From Tychonema litorale BBK16 (lineage in GTDB: Bacteria; Cyanobacteriota; Cyanobacteriia; Cyanobacteriales; Microcoleaceae): a stretch of DNA of 64,000 nt. Under the pieces are notes generated by a model. That model had not been told where the DNA came from, did no database searches, and saw only the letters and a list, made by a program, of their open reading frames with translations. A program made the translations under genes and the position numbers. Below, piece by piece: positions 1 through 10,578 of the stretch; positions within the stretch are counted from its first letter, which is position 1; every line of letters starts with the position of its first letter. The DNA lies in contig NZ_JAKJHX010000006.1 in assembly GCF_021648855.1 (NCBI RefSeq), forward strand, positions 1 through 64,000. Reading direction: 5' to 3'.

Positions 1-5
1 AATAT

Positions 6-47
6 TTTCATTCAGAATTTTAGCACAGCTAAAATTCGAGAATGAAA
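6..47. terminator. Long hairpin, possible terminator
   Basis: Two nested inverted repeats, TTTCATTC/GAATGAAA outside and GAATTTTAGC/GCTAAAATTC inside, flank a 3-nt loop with a small bulge. This gives an 18-bp stem. It lies about 160 bases past the stop of the leftward protease gene. It lacks a clear U-run, so it may be a rho-independent-like terminator, an mRNA 3' stabiliser or a mobile palindrome. The hairpin is seen directly; the role is inference. Confidence 0.35.
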
Positions 48-204
48 CAGCCCTGCTTAAGAAGGGGGGGACATGAGGGGAGGGGAGTTGAATGGGTGGC
101 TGGATGCGATCGAGGCGATCGGATAAAATATTAGGCTGCATAATTCAGTCGTTGTGCTAGTTCCTGATGCAAAGCCTGGTAATATCGATAGTCATTCAGT
201 CACT

Positions 205-3200
205 TTATGTCCAGCCATTTAACTGGAACCAACCAGCCCGGTTGAGTACATTTCGCGAGTAGTCCCTGCCAGTTGTATAGTAATCGATATCAAGCCCTTG
301 ATTAATCGCTTTTAGTACATTTCCAGGACCAGCATTATAACCAGCTATCGCAGCCCGCAAAAGGTCATTTCCTTGAAGATTGGTATTTTGCTGTATGTAA
401 TTTCGACTGCTAGCTAGCACGCTAGCTGCGTACAAGATATTTTCTCTTGGATCACCCCAATTTCCTGTACGAGCAAACTCGTGAGCATCGTAGTCAATCT
501 GCATAAGTCCACGACCAAAACCCAAACCATCAGGAGGTAATTTTCCGTTCCGACGTGTCCAATCACCACTACCAGTTGGTCCCAAAACATTTAGAGATGA
601 AGACAGACCCCAGTCAGTTTCCCGCGAACCAATCCCTGCCAGCACAGAAGAAGTCAGCCAATCATACTTATTGGCTGCTGCTTCAATAAAAGGCTTGTAG
701 CTTTTCCCGTAGTAGCTTGGAGTTAAAATTTCCTTGAGTTGTGCTTTGTATGCACCATTGTTTATGGATATGTCTGTTTTAAACTGTCCCCCACTGGATT
801 TAGGATCATCAATTTCAGCGTCTCCGGTGTTATCCAGGAAAGGGGCAGAGTTTTTATTCTTCCACTGCCAATATGCCTGAAGTGGGCTAATTGTCGCATT
901 TGCCACAAAATTTTTGTCCCCCCCATTAGTATATGTTGGTTGGTACTGAAAGCCTTTTTGAACTTCCAGGTGTAAATGACCATCTGCTTGGGTTACATAA
1001 CCTACTTTATCCCCAACTTCAATTCTTTTCCCAGGTGTAACCGCAGTATTTATGTGGGTATAAAGCCAGAGATTGCCATCATCAGCCTTGATGGCAGTGA
1101 TATAACCATTTGGTTTACCCGTAACATTTATATAAGTAACAGTACCTCCAACTAAAGCTTTAATTTCCTTACCACCTGTACCCATAATATCAATACCAGG
1201 ATGCCAAACGTTTATACCTTGTGGACCTAATCCTCCGTTATAGTAACCAGGATCATGCAAGTACCCGGCGCTCATTGGATATCGACTGCCAAAAATAGCT
1301 GTTGAAAGCTCAGTGTAAATATTTTTGATTGGCTGTCTAAATTGCTCTGGAGTTAAATAACTATCATCTCTATAATCAGGCCAATTATTGTCAAATCGAG
1401 TGTTGTCACCACTGTACTCATCCCACTGACCATCGGTTAATGATGCAAGCTGAGGATAGTAGTTGCCTGAACCACCACCACTATTTCCGCCACCAGAATC
1501 ACCGCTGCTAAGAGAGAATTTATATACATCCCCATCCTGAACAATTTTGCCCTTTTGAAAGTTCTGTGTTAGCAATCCATTCTCACCAGGGAATCGATCG
1601 GAGGTCGGATATCCGAGGTCTTTCTGTTCCATAATCTTCTGGTACGCACTCCAAAAACCTCCACCAACCCAATACGAATTATTGTTAGCGCCAGACTTCA
1701 TAATTGCGCCTGAACCTTCAGAACCCCCAGAAAATTCTTGAAGATAGCCATTATCAACCGAACGATACACATTACCAGTGGGAGAACCCAAAGCCGATGA
1801 TCTACCATTGTTGTTGAAAGTATTGACGTAAGTTTGATGGGTGTTAGTACCGTCGTAACCCACTGTTTTGTCTAAACTCGGAGATTCGTTAGGGCGATAA
1901 GCTTTTGCCCCAGATTGAGCTGTCCAATAAATATATCCCCCTTCAAAATCAATGCGTTGGCCACCTGACGAATCCGTTTCCTTTCCTTTAGTCGGGAAGC
2001 CTAACCAGTTGTTAGAACCGCCAGTTTGATTGTAAGTATTAGCGAATGGACTCGGAACTGCGATCGCCCCATATTTAGCAGTCCAGAAGACGTGACCATT
2101 ATTGTAATTTTGATGATGGCCCTTTGTTCCATATTGTGAATCACCAGCCGGCCAATAGCCACCAGTAGGACTTCCTAATGAGTCTTGATAACGTGCATAT
2201 TCAGCATCAATCGATTTCTGCCAAGGTGATTCATGATACTTGAAAGCTCTTATCCCTTCCTTAGCTGTTCGATAAATGTATCCGCCTTCAAATTCAATAC
2301 GTTGCCCACCTTGCCAATCCTCATTTCCTTTTGTCGGGAAGCCCAACCAGCCGTTAGAGCCATTATTTTCATTGCTATGATAAGCATCAGCGAAGCTACC
2401 CACCAATGCGATCGCCCCTGATTTAGCAGTCCAATAAACAGACCCGCGATCGTAAGTTCTACCGTAACCATTTGTTCCAGTTGGTGAATCAGCCGCATCC
2501 CAATAGCTTGTAACCGGATTACCTAATGAATTTTGATTGGCTGCATCATCAATGGATTTCTGCCATTGAGGAATCAGTGGGGACAGCGGTTGACCTGGAG
2601 GAATCAGAGCTAAATCTTCATTCGAGAAACGCTTCACTGTATTCGGATTAATTCCTAATCCGTTCAATGTTTCTCGATCGGGAATCAGTCGTAATTGACC
2701 ATTTTGGACTAAATAGTAATCCGAATTATAGCTTGAGATAACTTCATTCTCTGGAGGAGTCGCTACTACATTCACTACATATTGACTTGCTGCATTAGGG
2801 GCAGCCGAACCTATTTGCAAGTAATAGTTTCCAGCCCCTAATATTAGATCGAGACTTTGAGATTCCGTTACAATATTACCAAGCTTAATTACCTCGCCCG
2901 GATCTACTTTACCATTACCATTTCGGTCTTTAATCAACGACCACTCAGCACCAGAACCTAATTGAGATAATTCAAGATTTACTAATTTCGAGCTGTTTAA
3001 GCTGAATTTGTAAAAGTCGTTTAAATCCTTACCACCTATTGAACTAAGAATACGCCCTGATGCAACCTGATCCTTATTAACCCCATCCCCTAAGTCAGCA
3101 CCACCAGAAGTCAACAATAAATTTTGGGCAGTCTGGATTGAGTAATTACCATCAGGATCGGTCAGAGGAACTGGTTTGCTAATTACTTGTGCTGAACCTG

Positions 3201-5547
3201 ATATCACTAGCGAAGGATAGCCATACCAACTTGCTTGACCCGAAGGCTGCACCGTCAAATACCCATTCTTGTAATAGTGATTAACCACCCCACTACTCAC
3301 CACAGTCTTATCAAATACCCCTGCGGACACAGGAACTTTCCCTTGTCCGGGTTGTGGCGCATTCGGAGTAAAAGTAGCATTCAATGTATAAGGTCGTACC
3401 AGTCTTTGCTGAGTCGAATTCCAATCAGGTTCTTGCCAGTAATTGCTGGGAGTTTTCACCTCAATGTCATAGCGCCCTTTATTCAGATCGAGTTCCAACC
3501 ATCCATCCGAATTAGCAGAAACCGCAAGACTAGCAATTGATTCCGGTCTATCGTCTGAACCAATAAACTTCTTAACGCTTAGTTCCATTTTGCCATTGGG
3601 AGAATTCAAATTTATCCTGAATTTTCCCGACTCATTCACTTCAATCCCATACTTAGCAATCCGGTTGTTGACTTGTATATTGTCATAAGTGACCACACCT
3701 GATAAATTCTTCAACTCAGAGACAGCCGGCCCTGAGAAAACCGCACTTTGCGGGCTGTCTTGTAAGGAATAATATGGCTGAGTTCTGTACTGTATATTTC
3801 CAGCAAAACTCGAAACTAGATCGGCAGTAAACTGAGTTGATATGTTGTAATCTTTGAAAGTAGACCAATCACCGTTACCGACCTTGAGATAGTACGTCCC
3901 CGAATTGTAAAAATCGCCACCTGAGAAAGAAGTCTGTCCCTCCGTTCTCACGGAAGAAGTAAGAGAAAGCCCTTTAGTGAAGATATGAGATCCAGACTTA
4001 CCGTCAGCTTTGATAATAGTTACATTTGGGGGATCGGGAAATCCTGAAACAGGGTTGAGACTGGTCAAATTCCACTTGACATAACCAGGTTCGTTCACCG
4101 TAAACTGATAATATTTATTGGGCTGATTCGAGTCAACCCGATCGCTATCCGAGAAATTAGTTGATACTTGTACAGTAGCCGCCGCGATCGAATTTCCACC
4201 TTTAGCAGCCCGTTCCTCCGGCGTAACTTTCCCTTCACCACTCCAAGTTCCAGGAGTCACCCACGGAGTCGGCCGATAAACTTCCGGCTTCGTCTTCTTC
4301 GCCAAATCCACCGCCGCCAACGTATTCAAAAACCCAAAACCCGTCTCATCATCCCACCCAACCGGCCCCAAATCCCTCGCCGTAGACTTCAAAATCTCCA
4401 TCACTTGGCGATAGTTCAAAGCAGGATTTGCCGCCCAAACCAAAGAAGCCGCCCCCGCAACTTTCGCAGTCGCTACCGAAGTCCCCGCCATCGTCCCCAA
4501 ATCATTTCCCACAGTCGATAAACCAGGGTGTTCAGTCGTGCCGCCATCGGCCACAATATCCAAACCGCGACCATAACTAGAATAGATCGATCGCCCGTTA
4601 ATATCCCCAGCCCCAACAGTAAAAATATTGTCAAACTCCTGAGAAGCTTGACCCAAAACCGACATCACACCGCCATCATTACCCGCCGCCACTACCAGCA
4701 TTACCCCATTTTGCCGCGCATATTCGATCGCACTTCTTTCTGCTGGAGTCAACTCATAGCGCGTCGTCACGCTTCCGTCAGCATTCTTCTGAGTCAAATC
4801 CAAACTGAGATTCGCGATCGCATTTTTCTGTCCAGAAGCCTTCGCAGCATCCACAAACTCTACCAAAGAATCAGCCCATCTCCCAGAATCGATCGCCCTT
4901 CCCACCCATTTCGGCGCAGTCTTATTAATTGCGTCAATAATCCCCAACATAAAAGTACCGTGCTCGCTACCTTCCCCAGGCTTCAGCAACGGATTATCAT
5001 CCCCGCCCACATAATCGCGGCCCTTCTTGATATTCGCGTAATTCAAATAAGGACTATCCGCACTCACACCAGTATCAATTGTCCCTAAATACGGCTGAGA
5101 AGCCAAAGGAAAATTCAGCAATTGACGGATTGCATTCGGATTCTTAGGATTCGGCGAATGCGGATCGACAGGAATTAAAGCAATCGGCAAAGTTTCAAAC
5201 GCACCACCGGGATTGTAAGGGGTTTGAGTGGCAATCCCATCATGGTACAGACCCAGCGGGTCGAAATCAATCAGCGGTGGTAAATTATTGGTTGGTGCAT
5301 CAGGGGCGATCGGGCAAACACCACCATCAGCAAAGAAATTAGGTAAATCTAAATCTGGTAGAGAAAAAGCACCCAATAACTGATGTAGCTGGTCAAATTC
5401 GTGCTCCCAATCCCCAAAACCCGCACTCGGAGTCACAATTTTTTCTAAGATAAAACTTTTCGGTCGTTTCCGACTCTTTGTTTTACTGGAATCCCCAAAA
5501 CCTTTACCTTGTTTGCCTTTTTTGCCACCAAAATTTAGCCAACCCAT
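205..5547 (-). CDS. Giant S8 subtilase fused to LGFP repeats, M23 peptidase and lysozyme-like (GH23) domain
   Basis: A 1780-residue protein combining three hydrolases. Residues ~150-420 form a subtilisin-type (S8) serine protease: Asp158 in GTIDTG, His196 in SEHGTF, oxyanion Asn290 in AAGN, Ser357 in AGTSVAT. Residues ~455-590 and ~800-935 look like PPC-type beta domains; the latter holds a Ca-binding-like DRNGNGKVD stretch. Residues ~995-1370 carry LGFP/WGxP-type repeats ([17 protein letters not shown]). Residues ~1440-1530 form an M23 endopeptidase with HxxxD (His1449) and HLHLEV (~1525). Residues ~1610-1780 form a lytic transglycosylase/goose-lysozyme-like domain with Glu~1643 in [14 protein letters not shown] and AGYNAGPGN. 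No ordinary signal peptide is seen; the N-terminus is basic ([10 protein letters not shown]), so the export route is unknown. Expected role: extracellular protein and peptidoglycan cleavage. The domain order is seen; substrate specificity is not known. Confidence 0.9.
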   Translation of the reverse strand: MGWLNFGGKKGKQGKGFGDSSKTKSRKRPKSFILEKIVTPSAGFGDWEHEFDQLHQLLGAFSLPDLDLPNFFADGGVCPIAPDAPTNNLPPLIDFDPLGLYHDGIATQTPYNPGGAFETLPIALIPVDPHSPNPKNPNAIRQLLNFPLASQPYLGTIDTGVSADSPYLNYANIKKGRDYVGGDDNPLLKPGEGSEHGTFMLGIIDAINKTAPKWVGRAIDSGRWADSLVEFVDAAKASGQKNAIANLSLDLTQKNADGSVTTRYELTPAERSAIEYARQNGVMLVVAAGNDGGVMSVLGQASQEFDNIFTVGAGDINGRSIYSSYGRGLDIVADGGTTEHPGLSTVGNDLGTMAGTSVATAKVAGAASLVWAANPALNYRQVMEILKSTARDLGPVGWDDETGFGFLNTLAAVDLAKKTKPEVYRPTPWVTPGTWSGEGKVTPEERAAKGGNSIAAATVQVSTNFSDSDRVDSNQPNKYYQFTVNEPGYVKWNLTSLNPVSGFPDPPNVTIIKADGKSGSHIFTKGLSLTSSVRTEGQTSFSGGDFYNSGTYYLKVGNGDWSTFKDYNISTQFTADLVSSFAGNIQYRTQPYYSLQDSPQSAVFSGPAVSELKNLSGVVTYDNIQVNNRIAKYGIEVNESGKFRINLNSPNGKMELSVKKFIGSDDRPESIASLAVSANSDGWLELDLNKGRYDIEVKTPSNYWQEPDWNSTQQRLVRPYTLNATFTPNAPQPGQGKVPVSAGVFDKTVVSSGVVNHYYKNGYLTVQPSGQASWYGYPSLVISGSAQVISKPVPLTDPDGNYSIQTAQNLLLTSGGADLGDGVNKDQVASGRILSSIGGKDLNDFYKFSLNSSKLVNLELSQLGSGAEWSLIKDRNGNGKVDPGEVIKLGNIVTESQSLDLILGAGNYYLQIGSAAPNAASQYVVNVVATPPENEVISSYNSDYYLVQNGQLRLIPDRETLNGLGINPNTVKRFSNEDLALIPPGQPLSPLIPQWQKSIDDAANQNSLGNPVTSYWDAADSPTGTNGYGRTYDRGSVYWTAKSGAIALVGSFADAYHSNENNGSNGWLGFPTKGNEDWQGGQRIEFEGGYIYRTAKEGIRAFKYHESPWQKSIDAEYARYQDSLGSPTGGYWPAGDSQYGTKGHHQNYNNGHVFWTAKYGAIAVPSPFANTYNQTGGSNNWLGFPTKGKETDSSGGQRIDFEGGYIYWTAQSGAKAYRPNESPSLDKTVGYDGTNTHQTYVNTFNNNGRSSALGSPTGNVYRSVDNGYLQEFSGGSEGSGAIMKSGANNNSYWVGGGFWSAYQKIMEQKDLGYPTSDRFPGENGLLTQNFQKGKIVQDGDVYKFSLSSGDSGGGNSGGGSGNYYPQLASLTDGQWDEYSGDNTRFDNNWPDYRDDSYLTPEQFRQPIKNIYTELSTAIFGSRYPMSAGYLHDPGYYNGGLGPQGINVWHPGIDIMGTGGKEIKALVGGTVTYINVTGKPNGYITAIKADDGNLWLYTHINTAVTPGKRIEVGDKVGYVTQADGHLHLEVQKGFQYQPTYTNGGDKNFVANATISPLQAYWQWKNKNSAPFLDNTGDAEIDDPKSSGGQFKTDISINNGAYKAQLKEILTPSYYGKSYKPFIEAAANKYDWLTSSVLAGIGSRETDWGLSSSLNVLGPTGSGDWTRRNGKLPPDGLGFGRGLMQIDYDAHEFARTGNWGDPRENILYAASVLASSRNYIQQNTNLQGNDLLRAAIAGYNAGPGNVLKAINQGLDIDYYTTGRDYSRNVLNRAGWFQLNGWT

Positions 5548-6188
5548 AACTTTTGCACCCTGATAAATATGAATTCGATCGCACGAACTTAATTAAATGT
5601 CTTCAGACACTCAACGAAAATCCTTTTTTGACAAGGAGATTTCAGTAATCGTCAAAAATTTCTGTTTATTTGAGAAATTACGCAAAATCAACAATTTTCC
5701 TGCATTCGCGATCGCAAAAACTTTGTTACTGCTTAATTCCTATGGTTTTATGCTTCTTCACACGGTTATTGTATACCAAAAGTATTTGTGCGATCGTAAA
5801 GTTTCTGTAAAGTTTTGGGGAGAGCAATCCCGTCTTAACCTGAAGTATTTACTGCACAAGGTTTCCACCAAATCACAGGTAAAAAATGCGTAATTTAAAA
5901 AATAGTTAGATCTTACACTTGCTTTTTTTCGGATTTCTGATAACATTACTACCAAGGTGAAATTTGGATTAAAGTATAAAGCCCAAACAAATATCACTCA
6001 AGCTTCTTCACAAAATGCTTTGATAATTCCCTGCTTCATTGAAACGGGGTGAAATTCTCATACCGTTTTCAGGGAAATTTAGGATTGATAGAAATACTCA
6101 AAAACCTAGCGGAGAAAACTGAAAAAATATAAATTTGCGATCGAGTTTCCGCCTAAAATGCGTAATTCCTTCTTCCTTCTTCCAAACC
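5548..6188. other. Intergenic region without recognised gene
   Basis: About 640 bases between the divergent protease gene and the M50 protease gene. The short reading frames here show no coding-like composition. The right end holds a CTTCC-type low-complexity run (6166-6186) that recurs near 20380 and 56670, marking it as genome-wide intergenic filler. No hairpin or convincing promoter was identified. Confidence 0.5.
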
Positions 6189-7217
6189 ATGCAACTCAAA
6201 TCAGCGGTGCAGTGGATACCTCATCCCGACGGTTACTGGATACTTCGCAATCCCGAAGACATTACCTGTCTGCAAATAGACGACTTTGATAAACAAGTAA
6301 TTTCGCTACTAAATCAACAGCCACTAACCAATATTCTCGCCGAATACGACTTAGATTTAGAAGCTGTGCAAAACCTCTTAAAAGACTTAGCACAAGCAGG
6401 AATGCTAGAAGGAAGCAAACCGCCAAAAGCTAAATTTAATCTGCTATCCTTCACGATTCCCCTGGTCAATCCCGATGTTTGGCTGTCGCGGCACATCGAC
6501 AAATTTCGCTGGATTTGGACGTGGCAATTTGGCTTTTTTCTGTGCGCTTTTATCTCTGCCTCTGTAGCCGTGTGGTTGGCTTCCGCAGCAGAAGTCGCCA
6601 CTTCGCACCAGCAGTTATTGACAGCCGGAAAAATTGACAATGCGATCAAAGTTGCTTTGCTGACAATGCTGGTAATAGCTTTGCATGAACTCGGTCATGC
6701 TTTCACACTCAAACACTACGGTGGTATTGTTAAAGAAATTGGATTGTTGTTTATGTGTCTCATCCCTGGATGCTATACAGATACAACCGATCAATACAGT
6801 TTAGTCCGGCGGAAACAGCGAGTTTTAGTAGTAGCGGCGGGAGTATTAATTCAAGTAACAATTTGGGCATTGGCTGTTTGGATCTGGCTATTTTCTCAAT
6901 CCAATCCAGTTTGGCATCAAATTAGTTATTTGTTAATGGTAGCGTCATTGCTAACGGTAGCAATTAACTTGAATCCGTTGAATAGATTTGATGGTTATTA
7001 TTTGTTGGTTGCGGGAACTGGCATTAACAATCTGCGACAAAGGTCGTTTGATTTTTATGTGGATTTGTTGCGGAGGGAGGAGATTCAGGAAGTAGCAGAA
7101 ACGCGATGGATGTTGGCAGCTTATGCGCCTTTGAGTATACTTTATACTGTTTGGGCTTTTAGTTACTTAATGTCTTTGATTGGCAATTGGGCTTTGTTAA
7201 ATGTTCCGAGTTTTTAA
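6189..7217 (+). CDS. M50-family (site-2-type) membrane metalloprotease with PqqD-like N-terminal domain
   Basis: A 342-residue integral membrane zinc protease. The zinc motif is HELGH (His166-His170), and the third ligand is Asp268 in NRFDGYYLL, the classic M50 NxxxxDG segment. Several membrane spans surround these motifs. Residues ~1-80 look like a small winged-helix PqqD-like domain (HPDGYWILRN ... LLKDLAQAGML), as in M50 proteases linked to peptide maturation or export. The ATG at 6189 is preferred over one at 6135 because the extra 18 residues would translate a CTTCC low-complexity repeat. It sits 50 bases upstream of a PEP-CTERM protein gene and may share its transcript. The substrate is unknown, and the PqqD-like call is an inference from pattern. 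Confidence 0.8.
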   Translation: MQLKSAVQWIPHPDGYWILRNPEDITCLQIDDFDKQVISLLNQQPLTNILAEYDLDLEAVQNLLKDLAQAGMLEGSKPPKAKFNLLSFTIPLVNPDVWLSRHIDKFRWIWTWQFGFFLCAFISASVAVWLASAAEVATSHQQLLTAGKIDNAIKVALLTMLVIALHELGHAFTLKHYGGIVKEIGLLFMCLIPGCYTDTTDQYSLVRRKQRVLVVAAGVLIQVTIWALAVWIWLFSQSNPVWHQISYLLMVASLLTVAINLNPLNRFDGYYLLVAGTGINNLRQRSFDFYVDLLRREEIQEVAETRWMLAAYAPLSILYTVWAFSYLMSLIGNWALLNVPSF

Positions 7218-7267
7218 CCGTAGATTAACGCAGATGAAATTCAATTTGATTATTAGGGTTTACTGAA

Positions 7268-7960
7268 ATGAATGTTTATCAAAAGTTGGGAATTGTTGGT
7301 GGAAGTTTGAGTGTTGCACTTGTTAGTCAATGTTTTTCTGTACAAGCTGCTACTCTTACTCAAACTTATACTGTGGATCTGGGTTCGCAGCCGTTAAATA
7401 GCAGCATGAATGTGGTTTTACCCAAGTTTAATTCGCTGTTGGGAACGCTATTAAAAGCTTATGTTACGGTTAAGTCTACTGTTAATAATAGTGTGAGTAT
7501 TACTCCTTTGACTGGAGATTTTACAGGGACGGCGACGACGAATGCAAGCATTGCTGTGAATATTCCGCTGCTCAAAGTTGACCCTATTTTGACTTTGAGT
7601 GTGTTAGCAAGTCCGCCGGAAACTAAGATTGCTAATGGGGGTACGGGAAGTGTTAGCGGTTCGGCTTCCGGTACTGTGTCAAAAAGTTATGATTCCCAGC
7701 AGTCTCTGAGTGCTTTAAGTGGATGTGATGGTGATACTTTTATCGCAGGTTTGATGACTACGGGTTTGACTCAAATTCAGGGAAATCCTGCTAGGGGTAA
7801 TTTTGCTGGTTTGGTGTCGGCAAATACCACACTCAGTGGAGTTTATGAGTATGAACCTCATGCTAATGCTACTGTACCGGAACCGATGACGGCTTTTGGT
7901 ACGTTTGTGGCTGCTGGGATGGGTTTGTGGTGGAAGAAAAGGGATTCAAAAAAGCTGTAA
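7268..7960 (+). CDS. PEP-CTERM sorting-domain protein
   Basis: A 230-residue secreted protein. It has an N-terminal signal peptide (hydrophobic stretch ~8-27, likely cut after VQA). The Ser/Thr/Val/Gly-rich beta-type body has no recognised catalytic motif. The C-terminal sorting signal is VPEP at ~212, a hydrophobic span, then WWKKRDSKKL. In the PEP-CTERM/exosortase system such tails are recognised and cut by a membrane exosortase. No exosortase is in this window. The gene follows an M50 protease gene in the same direction by 50 bases. The function of the body is unknown. Confidence 0.8.
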   Translation: MNVYQKLGIVGGSLSVALVSQCFSVQAATLTQTYTVDLGSQPLNSSMNVVLPKFNSLLGTLLKAYVTVKSTVNNSVSITPLTGDFTGTATTNASIAVNIPLLKVDPILTLSVLASPPETKIANGGTGSVSGSASGTVSKSYDSQQSLSALSGCDGDTFIAGLMTTGLTQIQGNPARGNFAGLVSANTTLSGVYEYEPHANATVPEPMTAFGTFVAAGMGLWWKKRDSKKL

Positions 7961-8106
7961 TACCAATTTGGATATCCCCAGCCCCCTGAATAAGGGGACA
8001 AGAATATTTCTCAAAGTTCCCATGATTACTTGTAGCCCCGAAGAATGTTTGCCACAATACTTGACAAATTGACGAACATATGCAATTATAGTGATTCGTG
8101 ACTAAT

Positions 8107-8188
8107 GCGGAACTGGCGGAATTGGTAGACGCGCATGATTCAGGTTCATGTGGTGCAAGCCTTCCGGGTTCAAGTCCCGGGTTCCGCA
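8107..8188 (+). tRNA. tRNA-Leu (anticodon CAG)
   Basis: A complete class II tRNA. The acceptor arms GCGGAAC and GTTCCGC pair perfectly. The D-arm is typical (GGCGGAATTGGTAGACGC). The anticodon stem CATGA/TCATG encloses loop TTCAGGT, placing CAG at 8141-8143. There is a short variable arm and a T-arm with GGTTCAAGTCC. CCA is not encoded. It decodes CUG. Confidence 0.95.
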
Positions 8189-8261
8189 TTTCACTGGCAG
8201 AAGGTAGTCTGGGGTTAACCTGATACAGGCAATGACCCCATTCACTCTGCTAAGTTAAATA

Positions 8262-9038
8262 ATGCTCACAAGTATTCAAAATCCCCTAGTCAAAGAGCTC
8301 CGCAAGCTCCATAGCTCCAAAGGACGCAGGGAACAACAACTATTTTTACTCGAAGGGACGCATTTGCTGGAAGCAGCCTGCGCGACGAGACACCCGCTAG
8401 AAACGGTTTGTGCAACTCCAGAATGGGTAGATAAGCACGGGAAACTGTGGGAGGAAGTTGGTAATTTAGCCGATCGCACCGAATTAGTTAGCTCAAAAGT
8501 ATTAGAATCGATCGCCACTACAGTCCAACCAGACGGAATTATTGCCACCGCACCACGCACCGCCACCCCACCGCCAGAATTGTCAACTTTGGGAATAGCC
8601 CTAGAAACCATCCAAGATCCCGGTAACTTAGGGGCGATCGTTCGCACGGCTGCGGCTGCTAATGCTGACGGTTTGTTAGTCAGTGCAAACAGTGCCGATT
8701 TAGACCATCCAAAGGTGTTGCGAGCTTCCGCAGGAGCATGGTTTAAACTACCAATGGCAGTCTCTCCAGATTTAACCGCCGAAGTTTCTCGATGCAAAAG
8801 TCGAGGGATGCAAATTTTAGCAACCGTTCCCAAAGCTAGTTTTACCTATTGGGAAGTAGATTTACGAGTACCGACTCTGATAGTTTTGGGTAACGAAGGT
8901 TCTGGTTTGTCGGCAGAATTGATCGGTTTGGCCGATCGACAAATCCAGATTCCTCTCAATCGCGCCGTAGAATCACTCAATGTGTCGATCGCATCTGCCC
9001 TGATCTTATATGAAGCCCAACGGCAAAGAAGTCATTAG
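8262..9038 (+). CDS. SpoU/TrmH-family RNA 2'-O-methyltransferase
   Basis: A 258-residue SPOUT-fold methyltransferase expected to use S-adenosylmethionine to 2'-O-methylate an rRNA or tRNA ribose. An N-terminal substrate-binding-type domain (~1-95, RREQQLFLLEGTHLLEAA) is followed by the knotted catalytic domain. Its motifs are motif 1 NLGAIVRTA (Asn122-Arg128), motif 2 VLGNEGSGLS (~209-218) and motif 3 IPLNRAVESLNVSIASAL (~228-250). Length and domain order match RlmB/TsnR-like proteins, but the target nucleotide cannot be read from sequence. It starts 73 bases after the tRNA-Leu gene. Confidence 0.88.
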   Translation: MLTSIQNPLVKELRKLHSSKGRREQQLFLLEGTHLLEAACATRHPLETVCATPEWVDKHGKLWEEVGNLADRTELVSSKVLESIATTVQPDGIIATAPRTATPPPELSTLGIALETIQDPGNLGAIVRTAAAANADGLLVSANSADLDHPKVLRASAGAWFKLPMAVSPDLTAEVSRCKSRGMQILATVPKASFTYWEVDLRVPTLIVLGNEGSGLSAELIGLADRQIQIPLNRAVESLNVSIASALILYEAQRQRSH

Positions 9039-9262
9039 TCATTGGGTAGATTAATGCCCGATGCCCCATCTGAGATTTACTCTTTTAGTACAGCAACTCA
9101 TCCTCACAAAAAATAAATGTAAAGAAATGTAGTCAAACGCTCTCAGAAATGTTAAGATTCTTAACATAAGGTAGCATTGTAAACCTCCAAGCAAAACCCA
9201 ACCTGAGATGGGGGCGACAGGAAATAGCAGCTAGCTACCATAAAAACGAAGCCTCTTTAAAT

Positions 9263-9353
9263 GCAAGGAAAGCGCAAGTCCCCGCCCACTTTCCTTGCCA
9301 GCAAAAACTAGGGGTTTGCTTTAATCGGCAAACCCTTAGAGGCACTGATCCTC
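9263..9353 (+). promoter_or_regulatory. Structured 5' leader of the sigma factor gene
   Basis: The non-coding stretch before the sigma gene has three successive stem-loops. A perfect 10-bp stem GCAAGGAAAG/CTTTCCTTGC lies at 9263-9272 and 9289-9298. An 8-bp stem GGGTTTGC/GCAAACCC lies at 9312-9319 and 9328-9335. A short GAGG/CCTC stem (9339-9342/9350-9353) ends 14 bases before the ATG. No obvious Shine-Dalgarno precedes the start. The layout suggests post-transcriptional control by RNA folding, which is inference. It does not match a riboswitch class I can name. Confidence 0.45.
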
Positions 9354-9367
9354 AGCGGGCAAAGCTC

Positions 9368-10327
9368 ATGAAAACTCTTAAGTCCTCAGATACAGATTCT
9401 GTTCGTGCTTACTTGCAAGAAATTGGTCGCGTTCCCTTGCTGACCCATGAGCAAGAAATAGTCTATGGCAAACAGGTACAGCGATCGACCGAACTGAATC
9501 AGGAAAAAAATATTGTAGCCGAAGAGTTAGGCCGCGACCCAACGGCGGCTGAATGGGCACAGGCAGTTGGGCTTTCTGAGGCTGAGTTGCAGCGGACAAT
9601 CAGCCACGGAGACAGGGCCAAGCGGCAAATGGTGGAAGCCAATCTGCGGCTGGTGGTGTCTGTCGCCAAAAAATATATCAAACGCAATGTAGATCTATTA
9701 GATCTAATTCAGGAAGGTACGATCGGGATGCAGCGAGGAGTAGAAAAATTTGACCCGACTAAGGGCTACAGATTTTCTACCTATGCTTATTGGTGGATTC
9801 GTCAGGCGATTACCCGTGCGATCGCCGAAAAAGGTCGCACCATCCGCTTACCAATCCACATTACCGAAAAACTCAACAAAATCAAAAAGGCTCAACGCTT
9901 ACTTGCTCAACAGCTAGGCCGCGCGGCCACAGCGGCTGAGTTAGCCTCAGAATTAGATTTGACTCCCAAACAAATTCGCGAATATCTCGATCGCGCCCGT
10001 TTGCCACTTTCCCTTGACTTGCGCGTGGGAGACAATCAAGATACAGAGTTGGGTGATTTGTTGGAAGATACCGGCACTACCCCGGAAGATTTTGCCTTGC
10101 AAGCTTCCCTGCGAACTGACTTAGATCATCTGATGGCAGAACTAACTCAGCAACAGCGCGAAGTCCTCGCCTTGCGGTTTGGTTTAGAAGACGGGCAGAC
10201 TCTCACCTTAGCAAAAATCGGCGATCGGCTCAGCATCAGCCGAGAACGAGTGCGGCAAATAGAACGGGAAGCTTTGACTAAACTCCGCAAACGCAAGCAA
10301 GATATCAACGATTATCTAGCTAGCTAA
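9368..10327 (+). CDS. Group 2 (non-essential primary-like) RNA polymerase sigma-70 factor
   Basis: A 319-residue sigma-70 protein with regions 1.2, 2, 3 and 4, lacking the acidic region 1.1 of the vegetative factor. Region 1.2 is [21 protein letters not shown]. Region 2.2-2.4 is [21 protein letters not shown] ... [17 protein letters not shown]. Region 3.0 is [16 protein letters not shown]. Region 4.2 helix-turn-helix is [28 protein letters not shown]. In cyanobacteria such SigB/C/D/E-type factors adjust transcription to light, carbon, nitrogen or clock signals. I cannot assign the letter with certainty. The gene has a folded leader (9263-9353) and a hairpin after it (10330-10407). Confidence 0.92.
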   Translation: MKTLKSSDTDSVRAYLQEIGRVPLLTHEQEIVYGKQVQRSTELNQEKNIVAEELGRDPTAAEWAQAVGLSEAELQRTISHGDRAKRQMVEANLRLVVSVAKKYIKRNVDLLDLIQEGTIGMQRGVEKFDPTKGYRFSTYAYWWIRQAITRAIAEKGRTIRLPIHITEKLNKIKKAQRLLAQQLGRAATAAELASELDLTPKQIREYLDRARLPLSLDLRVGDNQDTELGDLLEDTGTTPEDFALQASLRTDLDHLMAELTQQQREVLALRFGLEDGQTLTLAKIGDRLSISRERVRQIEREALTKLRKRKQDINDYLAS

Positions 10328-10329
10328 GT

Positions 10330-10407
10330 AGATTGGGGATTGAGCGCTAGATCCGGTTCCCCTCCTGGGAGGGGTTAGGGGTGGGTCTTATTTCCCATCC
10401 CCAATCT
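10330..10407. terminator. Hairpin after sigma factor gene
   Basis: An outer 11-bp inverted repeat AGATTGGGGAT/ATCCCCAATCT (10330-10340/10397-10407) encloses an inner CCCCTCC/GGAGGGG stem. It begins three bases after the sigma gene stop. A probable transcript end, though the 3' sequence is only moderately T-rich. Confidence 0.4.
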
Positions 10408-10578
10408 AAAATCGTAAAAACCGCCTCCTTAAATTCGGTTGTGCCCACTTTATTCCGATCATCGTCCTGCTACATTGGTAATGACTTGGTAAGAAAGATC
10501 AGCAGCCAGTAGATAAGGTTATTGAGATTAACCAGGCTGCGTCTGAAATCAACAACTGTCTCTGAAACGGAGGTTCTC

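Noticed and set aside
4168..5088. Arg/Ser-rich frames opposite the subtilase
   Set aside because: Composition is that of antisense reading of a real gene; the protease catalytic motifs lie on the other strand.
5597..5997. Two overlapping short frames upstream of the M50 gene
   Set aside because: Low-GC, no ribosome site, no recognisable domain, and they contradict each other on opposite strands.
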